Below, piece by piece: positions 1 to 7,390 of a DNA stretch of 30,907 nt. Under the pieces are notes generated by a model that saw nothing but the letters and a program-made list of their open reading frames with translations, was not told the DNA's origin and made no database searches. The translations under genes were made by a program, and so were the position numbers. Every line of letters starts with the position of its first letter. The stretch's first letter is position 1. The DNA is from Desulfurococcaceae archaeon (lineage in GTDB: Archaea; Thermoproteota; Thermoprotei_A; Sulfolobales; Desulfurococcaceae): positions 1 through 30,907 of the forward strand of contig JAJHQY010000002.1 of the NCBI GenBank assembly GCA_020833085.1, in the 5' to 3' direction.

Positions 1-1
1 G

Positions 2-427
2 AAGAAGAGTGGTTTAAGGACCGATCAACTGTGTCGAGAAGAGAACGGCGCGCTGTGTAGAATTGCGAGGAAATTAGAGCTTAGCAGAGTGGGAAGTTTA
101 TCAATTCCGCTAAGACACGCGTACCTCATAGCGTTAGGATTAGTTATGTCTTTTACAATATTGCCGTGTAGCGCGGGGCTCTACGTAGTCTACAATATAT
201 TGTTAGTAAACGCGCCCCTCTACTTGTGGGTCTTCTCGACGCTCCTGTATATACTAGTCTTCGTGTCTCCACTAGTAATAATAACGTTCAGCCTAGTAGG
301 ACTAGTCAAAATAACTAAGTACGCGGCGAGCTGGGGTCGTATAGAGAAGTACTCTGAGTTAATTAGAGTGGTAGGTGGAATAATAGCTATTATCACAGGC
401 GTTTACTTACTGCTTTTTGAGGTCTAG
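2..427 (+). CDS. Small multi-pass membrane protein, probably 5'-truncated by the window edge
   Basis: The reading frame is open from base 2 to the TAG at 425-427, so the gene probably begins to the left of the window. A GTG at 89 is only an alternative internal start (112 residues from there). Upstream of it the frame reads as an ordinary soluble stretch rich in charged residues (for example LCREENGALCRIARKLELS), and no ribosome binding site favours the GTG. From the GTG, the protein has hydrophobic segments at about residues 12-35, 44-70 and 93-112, suggesting three to four membrane helices, with a basic loop near residues 74-88. I do not recognise the family. Its 3' end lies seven bases from the convergent gene that ends at 435. 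A competing frame stops at 58-60 and would be the tail of another gene. Function unknown. Confidence 0.5.
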   Translation, partial: KKSGLRTDQLCREENGALCRIARKLELSRVGSLSIPLRHAYLIALGLVMSFTILPCSAGLYVVYNILLVNAPLYLWVFSTLLYILVFVSPLVIITFSLVGLVKITKYAASWGRIEKYSELIRVVGGIIAIITGVYLLLFEV

Positions 428-434
428 AGCGCTC

Positions 435-1664
435 TCAAGCACTTATAGATATCTCCACTTCAACATAGCCTCCTGTAGATGGAAGTACTACTTCCACTCC
501 CACGATAACTAGTAGCGATGTTGCGCCAACCGTGCTCGGGTCTATTACTACTTTATATGTTCTCATCCAGAAGTCAGCACTACTGTGTACTATGTAATTA
601 GTCTCGAGTAGTGTTCTATTAAGCCATAACTTATAATCTGGACCTACTTGGTAACCAATTACTAAGGCTATTGGCTGAAATGGCGACGCGTCACTATCGT
701 AGATGTAGACTACAGGTATGAAGTTTACTTGTATAGCTCTCCCATACTTATTATAGGCTCTTACTTTAATAGTGACGTTAAATTCTCGCGGCTGAGACCC
801 CGTAAACTTGAGGAGTCTGTATACTTGGAAGTAGTTGTAGCCCGACTCGGTTAACCCGGTGCCAATAGTGAGTAGATCTCCGTTTTGCACGAAGTAGTAG
901 GGGTCACTAGGTAAGTAGTACGGGCTAGTCGAGAGCCTAGCATATAGTCCATACGTTATAAAGTGGTGTCGAGTAGAGAGCTCGACATTACAGGGGAAGT
1001 AGTAGTATGTAGCTCCACTAGTAACCTCCCTTACCCTACTACAGTCAACAGGGCCCACTAGGAACAAGTACTTTCTGAAGCCCTCGTTGTTCGTATATAG
1101 TGTTAAATCGACTTTTCCAGCGTGAAGCTTGTAGCCGTAATTGTATAACGCAACGAGAAGCGAGCTGGTGGAGTTATTATTACTCGATAAGTACTCCACT
1201 AACTCGTAGTCAACGTAGCTCTTATTCTTAATGTAGTCTGGAGCTGTTAGTAAGTTCGGGTCTCCACGCGGATCGTAGTAGTAAATGACATTATCACTTG
1301 ATACTACTAGAATGTGAGATGGTTCGCTTATAAGTGGAAGCTCTATTTTATATGGGCTCTCCACAAAGACGTCAAGGTACTTGTAATACACGAGTTCTCC
1401 ATAGAGGTTTTTAATAATAACTTCTTTGACTCGAAATGGCATTCTTGGATATATTGTTAAGAGGAGAGAGCTATTTCCATTATAACTCAGCGAGAGAATA
1501 GGCGGGTTGAGTACATATTGAAATCTCGTACTCGCAGCATCAATACCCTCTTTTAGGTATAGTGTTGATTGTTTACTCCAAACGTAAAGTCCAGCTATAG
1601 TTCCAACTACTATAATTAGAGCCAAGTATGCTCCAACTATAGACTCTACACCACTCATTTTCAT
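435..1664 (-). CDS. Secreted pilin-like surface protein with N-terminal hydrophobic anchor
   Basis: This 409-residue protein begins with a short charged head and the stretch ESIVGAYLALIIVVGTIAGL, the arrangement seen in archaeal type IV pilin and archaellin precursors (class III signal peptide, hydrophobic helix about residues 8-27). The remainder is rich in Tyr, Ser, Thr, Val and Asn with several N-glycosylation sequons and looks like a beta-rich ectodomain. No catalytic motif is visible. Two ATGs compete. The one at 1664 keeps the only lysine before the hydrophobic helix. The one at 1658 has the better spacing (nine bases) from a GGTGAT ribosome binding site at 1668-1673, against three bases for the first. 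It lies downstream of aRF1 on the same strand with a 93-base gap. The exact role (pilus subunit, adhesin or S-layer-associated protein) is not determined. Confidence 0.6.
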   Translation of the reverse strand: MKMSGVESIVGAYLALIIVVGTIAGLYVWSKQSTLYLKEGIDAASTRFQYVLNPPILSLSYNGNSSLLLTIYPRMPFRVKEVIIKNLYGELVYYKYLDVFVESPYKIELPLISEPSHILVVSSDNVIYYYDPRGDPNLLTAPDYIKNKSYVDYELVEYLSSNNNSTSSLLVALYNYGYKLHAGKVDLTLYTNNEGFRKYLFLVGPVDCSRVREVTSGATYYYFPCNVELSTRHHFITYGLYARLSTSPYYLPSDPYYFVQNGDLLTIGTGLTESGYNYFQVYRLLKFTGSQPREFNVTIKVRAYNKYGRAIQVNFIPVVYIYDSDASPFQPIALVIGYQVGPDYKLWLNRTLLETNYIVHSSADFWMRTYKVVIDPSTVGATSLLVIVGVEVVLPSTGGYVEVEISISA

Positions 1665-1757
1665 AACATCACCACTATTCAGAGAGAACTTTTAACGAGG
1701 AGACTCAAGTAAAAGTAATACTAGTTGGGTGGTTTAGTATACTTGGCGTTGCTTGAA

Positions 1758-2889
1758 TTAGAAATAGCTAATTCTAGTCTTAAGGAGGCCTGCTAAGCCG
1801 TTAAACGTCTTGTAAAACCACTCGGCTTCGGGAACAGATTTACTAATAACTACTACTTTTACACCGTACTGCGACGCTTTATCAAGCCACTCAACTAGGT
1901 CCTCTCTGTTCTCTCCTATAAGCAGTACTTTAAGGAGACCACTTTCGAGTGCTAATTTAACCTCGTCCTCACCATAAACGGCGAGACCGTCGTCTTTAGC
2001 GATGTGGTACTTGAACTCCTCGAGGTATTTAAGAGACTCAGCGTACTCCTGGTTTTGCAGTAAGTCTCCGGCTTTAAGTACAAGTTCTCTCAGGCCGGCT
2101 TCTCCTTGATAGGACACATCAATTAGCTCTGGAGCCACTATCTGCTTTAACCTGTAGTCTAAGTAGTCTCCTTGTAGGAAGTCGTACTTAGCATATGCGG
2201 GTCCCCCAATAATTATGGCCTTGAGCTTACCCTGCTCAAGTAGGGGCAAGAACACTTTGTTCGCGTGCTCTCCGACCTTCTTATAGAACTCCTCAGCTAG
2301 TTGCTCAATTATCCTGTCAAATCTTCTTTGACTCTGACCACCTTTGTGGTGCTTACCTGGCACGTAACCCTCTATCTCCTCTACTACTTCGAGTCTATTG
2401 CCCTTTAGTAATCCAATAGTTGCGTAGTCTCTCTCAATTATTAGCAGTCCGATGATATTAGTCTCTGAGACCATCTCTTCGAGGAACTCTGTGTGGAAGT
2501 ACTTGTCAGTTCTATAGAAGAAGAGAGGTACTTTTTCAGGTGGTATAAGCATGACTACAATATTATCCCCAGTATCGGGATTTAGGCCAGCAAAGAGTAC
2601 GAGCCCGTTCTCGGGGACTTTGGGGATTTTACTAAGTCTATCATAAGCTACGTTTAAAGCCCACTCTACCGCGTTTCTCGTCCTCTTTAACTTTATGTTC
2701 TCTGCGACGGCGATTTCTTGCCTTAATAGTGCCAAGACGTCGCTTATTGGTCTGCCAGGTGGAATGTAGAGGCTTAAGAGTATAGTGGCATGAGCCCTCC
2801 ACTTAGAGAGCTCTTTTATAATTTCACGTAGCTTCTGCTTATCGACTTTTAGTTTCTCTAACTGCTCTTCGCTGTAACTAAAAACTCAT
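1758..2889 (-). CDS. prf1: Peptide chain release factor aRF1, with an apparent frameshift right after the start codon
   Basis: aRF1 recognises all three stop codons and triggers peptidyl-tRNA hydrolysis. The GGQ catalytic loop is present (KHHKGGQSQRRF). The stop-decoding region has NIKL at the NIKS position and YRTDKYFHTE at the YxCxxxF position. The first visible start in the main frame is a TTG at 2735, but the frame stays open to 2885, and those 50 extra codons encode the conserved aRF1 N-terminus, including LLSLYIPPGRPISDV. They contain no ATG, GTG or TTG. The only good start is the ATG at 2887-2889, preceded by GAGAGG, and it reads ATG AGT TTT TAG. Dropping one T from the T5 run gives MSFSYSEEQL and a full-length protein of about 377 residues, as expected for the family. 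So either there is an indel (sequencing or real) or a +1 frameshift at UUU-UAG. Identity is near certain; the 5' mechanism is open. Confidence 0.9.
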
Positions 2890-3020
2890 AACCTCTCAGC
2901 CCTCACTACGTGACTAAGCGAACAACCAGATTTTAGTAGAGAAAAACACAAAAATACCCTTTTAATTCTTCTCCTAATTTTACTAGTTTTAGTTGGAGTG
3001 TAGTTAACGCGCGCCCCTCT

Positions 3021-4220
3021 TTACCCCAGTAGGGCTTTTTCCACGTCTTCAATAAGACCTTGAAGTCCGCTGGGGAGAGCCTCGTAGTAGTGCACTTCGC
3101 GGCACCCATAGCTCTCGAGAAGGCTCTTTAACTCGGCGCCGCGACCACCCCATCCATACGCACTAATAATAATGGTCTTCTTGCAGCCCGTCTTGTGAAC
3201 AAGTAGTCTCACTAAGTATTCTATTAGTGGGAACGGCTTATTCTCGTATAGTGAAACCCCAATAACCAGCGCGTTTGCTTCCACGCCTTCACCCACAACT
3301 TCACTTATTAGAGACCTCTTACTCCACGTAAAGGCGTGAGTAGATACGTTGTAGCCGCGACTCTTAAGCCTACTTGTAAGCTCCAATACAAATCTCTCTA
3401 TAAACCCGTACATCGAGTCGTACACCACTAGTACTTTAGAACCAGCGCTCCTAGCCCACTTCTCGTAGAGCTTCGCCATAATTAACGCGTCGCTCTTCTC
3501 GAGTACAAGTCCGTGTGCAGGTGCGATGTACTCTGATTTCTCTATGAGCTCAACTAGTCGATTGAGAGATCTTAGTACAAACTCCCTGTAGTGCCCTACT
3601 ACGTTCGCGAAGTACTTACGTGCTAATTTAAAGTAGCGATCTCTCTCCTCGCTACTGAGAGAGCTTAATAGCTTCTCTCTGAACAGTCCATAGGATCCGA
3701 AGACGTCGCACGTGAATAGTACTCTGTCACTGTGTAGGTAGCTGACAATAGTCTCGGGCCAGTGAAGCCACGGCGTATAGTAGAAGTTAAAACGTAAACC
3801 GCTCACTTCTACTTCTTCTCCGTCTCTAACGGGCTTAAACTTCACGGTGACACCGTACTGGGACCTTATTAGTTTCTCCGCCATTGGGTGTCCTATTACA
3901 GTGACATCGGGTTTAGCGTTGATGAGATCTGGTAGGGCGCCGCTGTGATCAGGCTCTAAGTGGTGAGTTATAATGTGAGTTAACTTGTCTAAAACACCAG
4001 TCTCTTCGAGAGTCTTCACCAACTTGCCACCATATCCGACTTTCCACGTGTCAACTAGAACTACGCCACTACTACCTCTAACTATGTACGCGTTGTAAAC
4101 AACTCCTTCAGGTATTTCCCACAGAGCCTCAAAGTATTTCGTCTCGGAGTCTAGTAGCCTCAGAACTTCGACGTTCTCCGTCAGTTTATAGTGAATAATA
4201 TTCTCGTTCAAAATAATCAC
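3021..4220 (-). CDS. fprA: Flavodiiron protein (A-type flavoprotein, oxygen or nitric oxide reductase)
   Basis: Flavodiiron proteins reduce O2 to water (or NO to N2O) in the cytoplasm of anaerobes with electrons from F420H2, rubredoxin or similar donors. Residues 1-250 form the metallo-beta-lactamase-like diiron domain, with the motif HHLEPDHSG (H87, E89, D91, H92) and further likely ligands H153, D172 and the His in PAHGLV. The flavodoxin domain starts at about residue 262 (VLVVYDSMYG). Its phosphate loop reads SMYGFIERF where many members have SMxGNTE. At 399 residues it matches the two-domain family without a rubredoxin extension. The annotated GTG at 4218-4220 lies inside the sequence AGGGGTGAT, itself a ribosome binding site, so the TTG at 4209-4211 may be the real start. 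It is a single gene, divergent from the pdx block. Confidence 0.9.
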   Translation of the reverse strand: MIILNENIIHYKLTENVEVLRLLDSETKYFEALWEIPEGVVYNAYIVRGSSGVVLVDTWKVGYGGKLVKTLEETGVLDKLTHIITHHLEPDHSGALPDLINAKPDVTVIGHPMAEKLIRSQYGVTVKFKPVRDGEEVEVSGLRFNFYYTPWLHWPETIVSYLHSDRVLFTCDVFGSYGLFREKLLSSLSSEERDRYFKLARKYFANVVGHYREFVLRSLNRLVELIEKSEYIAPAHGLVLEKSDALIMAKLYEKWARSAGSKVLVVYDSMYGFIERFVLELTSRLKSRGYNVSTHAFTWSKRSLISEVVGEGVEANALVIGVSLYENKPFPLIEYLVRLLVHKTGCKKTIIISAYGWGGRGAELKSLLESYGCREVHYYEALPSGLQGLIEDVEKALLG

Positions 4221-4285
4221 CCCTGCTTACAGGTTAAAGTCCGACTAATTAATAAAACCCTCACTTCCCGCGAAACAAGTCACTC

Positions 4286-4425
4286 TTAGAGGCGCTTTGT
4301 ACCTATTTAGTAGTGGTGTTCTCGCAAGTGTGTTGTCCGCAACGCGTGATGTAGAGTTTTTAGTGATTTACATTTGACGTTAACTCGGCTTTTAATCAAG
4401 CACACTTCTAGTTAGTGCTACGTCG
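4286..4425 (+). pseudogene. Decayed 5' fragment of a flippase gene, paralogous to the one at 8245
   Basis: Bases 4288-4343 translate to RGALYLFSSGVLASVLSA, matching residues 17-34 of the intact flippase (RGALYLFSGSVLATVLSA). After an internal deletion of roughly 50-60 bases, 4349-4421 again aligns at the DNA level with 8425-8490, including the shared stretch GACGTTAACTCGGC versus GGCGTTAACTCGGC. Several stops and frame breaks separate the pieces, so it cannot encode a working transporter. Weaker similarity may continue to about 4480. It is on the same strand as the intact copy and is separated from it by the pdx operon. This is a duplicated and decayed gene, or a scar of the event that placed the pdx genes here. 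Confidence 0.75.
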
Positions 4426-4496
4426 AGTACCCTACTCGTCTCTCTAAATAGCTCCTCTGATCTGAAGAGCCATTTGTACTCGTATCCAGGGAGATT

Positions 4497-4516
4497 CTTA
4501 TTGAACGTTCAATAAG
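4497..4516. promoter_or_regulatory. 20-bp perfect palindrome upstream of pdxS, candidate operator
   Basis: CTTATTGAACGTTCAATAAG is a perfect inverted repeat with no spacer, ending 29 bases before the pdxS GTG. A further half-site, GTTCAAC, occurs at 4539-4545 directly before the start codon. In archaea the TATA box sits about 26 bases before the transcription start. For a short-leader transcript the palindrome would therefore overlap or abut the TATA/BRE region, and a dimeric protein bound there would repress. The regulator at 6141-7280, in the same operon, is the obvious candidate ligand. The symmetry is directly visible; the regulatory role is inference. Confidence 0.6.
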
Positions 4517-4545
4517 CCTTAATCCCCTTACCGAATTAGTTCAAC

Positions 4546-5556
4546 GTGGTGGCGTACTTGAAGCTCGTTGATAGCTACTTGTTTCTCGAGAAGTTGAGAG
4601 ACCTGATCTACTCGCTACTAGAGCTGAGAGATAGAGCTGAAGAGGCTGGTTATGGGGTTGTAGAGTCGACTCCGCTTACCAAGTATGGCTTTATCTCCAT
4701 GTTTAAGGGAGGGGTGATCATGGATGTTACAAACCCAGAGCAGGCTAGAGTAGCGGAGGAAGCTGGCGCTGTTGGGGTAATGGTTCTCGACAAGCTACCC
4801 TACGACGTCAGGATGGCTGGTGGTGTAGCGAGAACTGCGGATTTGAAAGTCATTCAGAGCGTTATGGAGGCTATCACTATACCTGTGTCTGCTAAGTGTA
4901 GAATTGGACACGAGGAGGAGGCCGTGCTCTTAGAGCAGATCGGCGTCGACTTGATCGACGAGAGCGAGGTGCTGACACCCGTAGATGAGAAGGCTCATAT
5001 CAACAAGTGGAAGTTTAAGACCCCGTTCGTTAATGGCGCTAGGAATCTCCCAGAGGCCCTTCGAAGAATATACGAAGGGGCCTCCATGATCAGGACTAAG
5101 GGAGAACCTGGCACGGGCAATGTCGCTGAGGCTGTTAGGCACATGAAGCTGGTCAATAGGGACATAGCGACGCTACGTGGCTACTACCTAAACAGAGACT
5201 ACGAGGCCATATGGGTCTATGCGAAGGAGAATAAAGTACCATACGAGCTTGCACTACTAACTGCTAAGCTCGGGCGCTTACCAGTCGTTAACTTCGCAGC
5301 TGGAGGCATAGCAACGCCAGCCGATGCCGCTCTAATGATGTGGCTTGGTGCTGATGGGGTCTTCGTGGGCTCTGGGATCTTCAAGAGCGCGGACCCCGCC
5401 AACAGGGCTAGAGCGATCGTCCTAGCAACGGCCTTCTACGACGACCCAGAGACCGTCGTTGAAGCCCAGAAAATGGTCTCGGAGAAGAGCGCGATGATGG
5501 GGATCGACATTAGGACTCTCAAGCCAGAGCAATTGATGCAAGTACGAGGAGAGTAA
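4546..5556 (+). CDS. pdxS: Pyridoxal 5'-phosphate synthase, PdxS subunit
   Basis: PdxS makes pyridoxal 5'-phosphate (active vitamin B6) from ribose 5-phosphate, glyceraldehyde 3-phosphate and ammonia delivered by PdxT, as part of a large ring-shaped cytoplasmic complex. The (beta/alpha)8 barrel is complete. GGVIMDV carries the catalytic Asp60, [11 protein letters not shown] the first Schiff-base Lys117, and [12 protein letters not shown] the second Lys185. The later phosphate-binding loop is also present ([15 protein letters not shown], then [12 protein letters not shown]). At 336 residues it is somewhat longer than bacterial PdxS because of an N-terminal extension and a longer loop near residues 32-45. 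The start is GTG, immediately followed by a second GTG. One base separates its stop from pdxT, so the two are translationally coupled. ATC, CTC and GCC codons look commoner here than in flanking genes. Confidence 0.97.
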   Translation: MVAYLKLVDSYLFLEKLRDLIYSLLELRDRAEEAGYGVVESTPLTKYGFISMFKGGVIMDVTNPEQARVAEEAGAVGVMVLDKLPYDVRMAGGVARTADLKVIQSVMEAITIPVSAKCRIGHEEEAVLLEQIGVDLIDESEVLTPVDEKAHINKWKFKTPFVNGARNLPEALRRIYEGASMIRTKGEPGTGNVAEAVRHMKLVNRDIATLRGYYLNRDYEAIWVYAKENKVPYELALLTAKLGRLPVVNFAAGGIATPADAALMMWLGADGVFVGSGIFKSADPANRARAIVLATAFYDDPETVVEAQKMVSEKSAMMGIDIRTLKPEQLMQVRGE

Positions 5557-5557
5557 C

Positions 5558-6154
5558 ATGGTTAAAGTCGGAGTGCTCGCGCTTCAAGGCGACTTCCTAG
5601 AGCACTATGAACTACTAAGAGATATGGGGGTTGAGGCTAAGTACGTGAAGAAACCTTCAGACCTCAACGACATAGACGCGTTAATCATCCCTGGAGGAGA
5701 GTCTACGACTATTGGTAGCTTGGTAGTGTATAGGGGGCTCCACGAGCCGATCAAGAGGTTTGTGGAGGAGGGTAAGCCCGTCATGGGGACTTGCGCTGGC
5801 GCGATCCTGCTGGCTAAGAAGGTCGCAGATAGGGTAGTTGGCGAAACTGGCCAGTTCACACTAGGCCTCATGAACATCAGTGTGTTGAGGAACGCTTTTG
5901 GTAGGCAGGTCAACTCCTTCGAAGCCGATGTATATGTAGAGGGGGTCGGAGTAGTTAGGGGCGTCTTCATAAGAGCACCAGCGATCATTGAAGCTTGGCC
6001 GCCAGCTAGAATAACCGGGTACGTAGACCACCCACGAGCTGGGAGAGTGGGAGCCTTTGCAGAACAAGAGAACATAATCGCCTGTACCTTTCACCCAGAG
6101 CTCTCTTCCGAGAGAAAGCTCTACGAGTATCTATTAAGATTTGTTAAGAAGTAG
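5558..6154 (+). CDS. pdxT: Pyridoxal 5'-phosphate synthase, glutaminase subunit PdxT
   Basis: PdxT hydrolyses glutamine and channels ammonia to PdxS. It is a class I glutamine amidotransferase of 198 residues, the usual length. The oxyanion and substrate loop PGGEST is at residues 45-50, the nucleophile Cys79 lies in GTCAGAILLA, and the His-Glu pair is H179/E181 in FHPELS. The ATG is preceded by the purine-rich GAGGAGAG that ends pdxS. The downstream regulator gene overlaps its last codons (TTG at 6141) or begins just after it (TTG at 6174), so the three genes almost certainly form one transcript. Confidence 0.97.
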   Translation: MVKVGVLALQGDFLEHYELLRDMGVEAKYVKKPSDLNDIDALIIPGGESTTIGSLVVYRGLHEPIKRFVEEGKPVMGTCAGAILLAKKVADRVVGETGQFTLGLMNISVLRNAFGRQVNSFEADVYVEGVGVVRGVFIRAPAIIEAWPPARITGYVDHPRAGRVGAFAEQENIIACTFHPELSSERKLYEYLLRFVKK

Positions 6155-7280
6155 CTCTTTCAAGGGCCTACTCTTGTCCACATACGCTGTTCTCTGTAGC
6201 TCGTGCGGCTCCGAGCTCGGACCGCGCGGCTTGACGAGGAGATGTCCTCGCTGTGGAGGGATTCCAAAGCTTCAACTAGAGAGGCCCGTATTCCGCGTTG
6301 ACCGGTCGAAGCCTGGCATCTGGAGATATAGCTCGATACTTCCAGCCTTCTCTTACACTGTTAGTAAAGGTGAGGGGCTTACACCGATAGTCAACGTCGA
6401 TGGAGTCCTAATCAAGAACGAGCGTTTAAATCCTACAGGTAGCTACGCTGATAGAGCTTCAGCCGTAATATCGAGCTACCTTAGGCACGTTGGCATGTCG
6501 TCTATTAAGGTGCTCTACGAGCCGGGCTTTGCTAGGTCTATATCTCACTACGTAGGAGACGACGTTAACTTGGTGTTCTGTGTTGATGACCTCTTAGTTG
6601 TAGATGTCGACGAGTTAATAGATATCGCTAGGCGTGGAGAGGTCTCAACATGCAAGAGCGGCGAGAGCTTCATTGTCGACTATGTGAGCGCTCTCACAGT
6701 TGAGGGTTTAAAGACAATAGTGTTTGAGGTGGCGGAGAGAGGCCTACGCGTTGAGAGCATTGTAGTTCCCGCTAAGACGGGCGTGCTAGCATACTCGCTG
6801 GGGAAGGGGTTGCGAGATCTAGAGGAGGCAGGTCTGGAGGTGAACCTCGAGGTGATTGCCGCGTACCCTAAGAGCTTCAATCCCCCACAAATACCAGATA
6901 GTAGGGTCAAGCTAGTCGGGGTCTCACACGATGAGCTTTTAGAATCGTACAGACTACTCGTCAAGAAGGGGGTGTTCACAGCCCCTCTCTCCGCTACCGC
7001 GTTCCACGTTGCAGCCAGCGTTAAGAACGCGCTCGCAGTCTTGACCATAGGCTACAAGCCCAGGCCTAAAAGGAGGAAGCGGCGGCTCAGCGAGCGGCTC
7101 GTAAAGGTATTGGAGCAACTAGGCTCAGCTACAGCATACGAGATCTGGAAACACATACCCGACGCATCTCTACGTGGTGTCTACAAGGCGATAAAGACCC
7201 TCGTCTCAGAGGGAGTCGTGTGTGAAGAGCCATCCACTAAGGGGAGGAGGAAGGTGATGCTGTATAAGCTCTGCTCATGA
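6141..7280 (+). CDS. Threonine-synthase-like pseudoenzyme fused to a winged-helix DNA-binding domain; putative pdx operon regulator
   Basis: The architecture is unusual. An N-terminal zinc ribbon (C19, C22, C35, C38) and a PLP fold-type II body (about residues 50-303) follow threonine synthase: KPGIWRYSSILPAF, EGLTPIV, then NPTGSYADRA, aligned with NPGGSFKDRG of the true ThrC in this window. The PLP-forming lysine is Ala103. The phosphate loop GSGGLL is replaced by AKTGVL (about 211-216), and the SGNTG loop is also lost. The C-terminal part of the fold persists (GVFTAPLSATAF versus GFTVEPTSAVVY). A basic linker (KPRPKRRKRR, 306-315) leads into a winged helix at about 316-379. I infer a transcription factor, probably of pdxST. 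The TTG at 6141 overlaps pdxT; the TTG at 6174 would also keep the zinc ribbon. Whether it still binds PLP non-covalently, another amino acid ligand, or nothing cannot be told. Confidence 0.8.
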   Translation: MLRSSSFKGLLLSTYAVLCSSCGSELGPRGLTRRCPRCGGIPKLQLERPVFRVDRSKPGIWRYSSILPAFSYTVSKGEGLTPIVNVDGVLIKNERLNPTGSYADRASAVISSYLRHVGMSSIKVLYEPGFARSISHYVGDDVNLVFCVDDLLVVDVDELIDIARRGEVSTCKSGESFIVDYVSALTVEGLKTIVFEVAERGLRVESIVVPAKTGVLAYSLGKGLRDLEEAGLEVNLEVIAAYPKSFNPPQIPDSRVKLVGVSHDELLESYRLLVKKGVFTAPLSATAFHVAASVKNALAVLTIGYKPRPKRRKRRLSERLVKVLEQLGSATAYEIWKHIPDASLRGVYKAIKTLVSEGVVCEEPSTKGRRKVMLYKLCS

Positions 7281-7390
7281 CAGCCTACCGGGGTTTCGTG
7301 GCTTTTAGCGCCGGGATCATGCTTGGCACTGTCACTGTTGCATACCTTCTCCTATGGTATAGATGGTATAGCTTGATGCTCCTGATGTAG
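7277..7390 (+). CDS. Possible 37-residue single-span membrane peptide coupled to the regulator
   Basis: The ATG at 7277-7279 overlaps the TGA of the regulator gene (ATGA), the classic arrangement for translational coupling. The product has a hydrophobic span at about residues 7-26 (FVAFSAGIMLGTVTVAYLLL), then WYRWYSLMLLM and a stop. It is too short to judge by homology, and a minus-strand open frame covers the same bases. If real, it would be the fourth gene of the pdx operon. Confidence 0.33.
   Translation: MTAYRGFVAFSAGIMLGTVTVAYLLLWYRWYSLMLLM

Noticed and set aside
1758..2735. aRF1 starting at the TTG at 2735
   Set aside because: It would delete about 50 conserved N-terminal residues, including LYIPPGRP, which are encoded in frame just upstream.
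4344..4462. GTGATGT followed by CTGA as a second sRNA
   Set aside because: The boxes are more than 100 bases apart, and the region aligns with the decayed flippase fragment.
5605..6094. Long minus-strand frames opposite pdxT
   Set aside because: They mirror a well-conserved gene, have Ser/Pro/Thr-rich antisense composition, and lack motifs.
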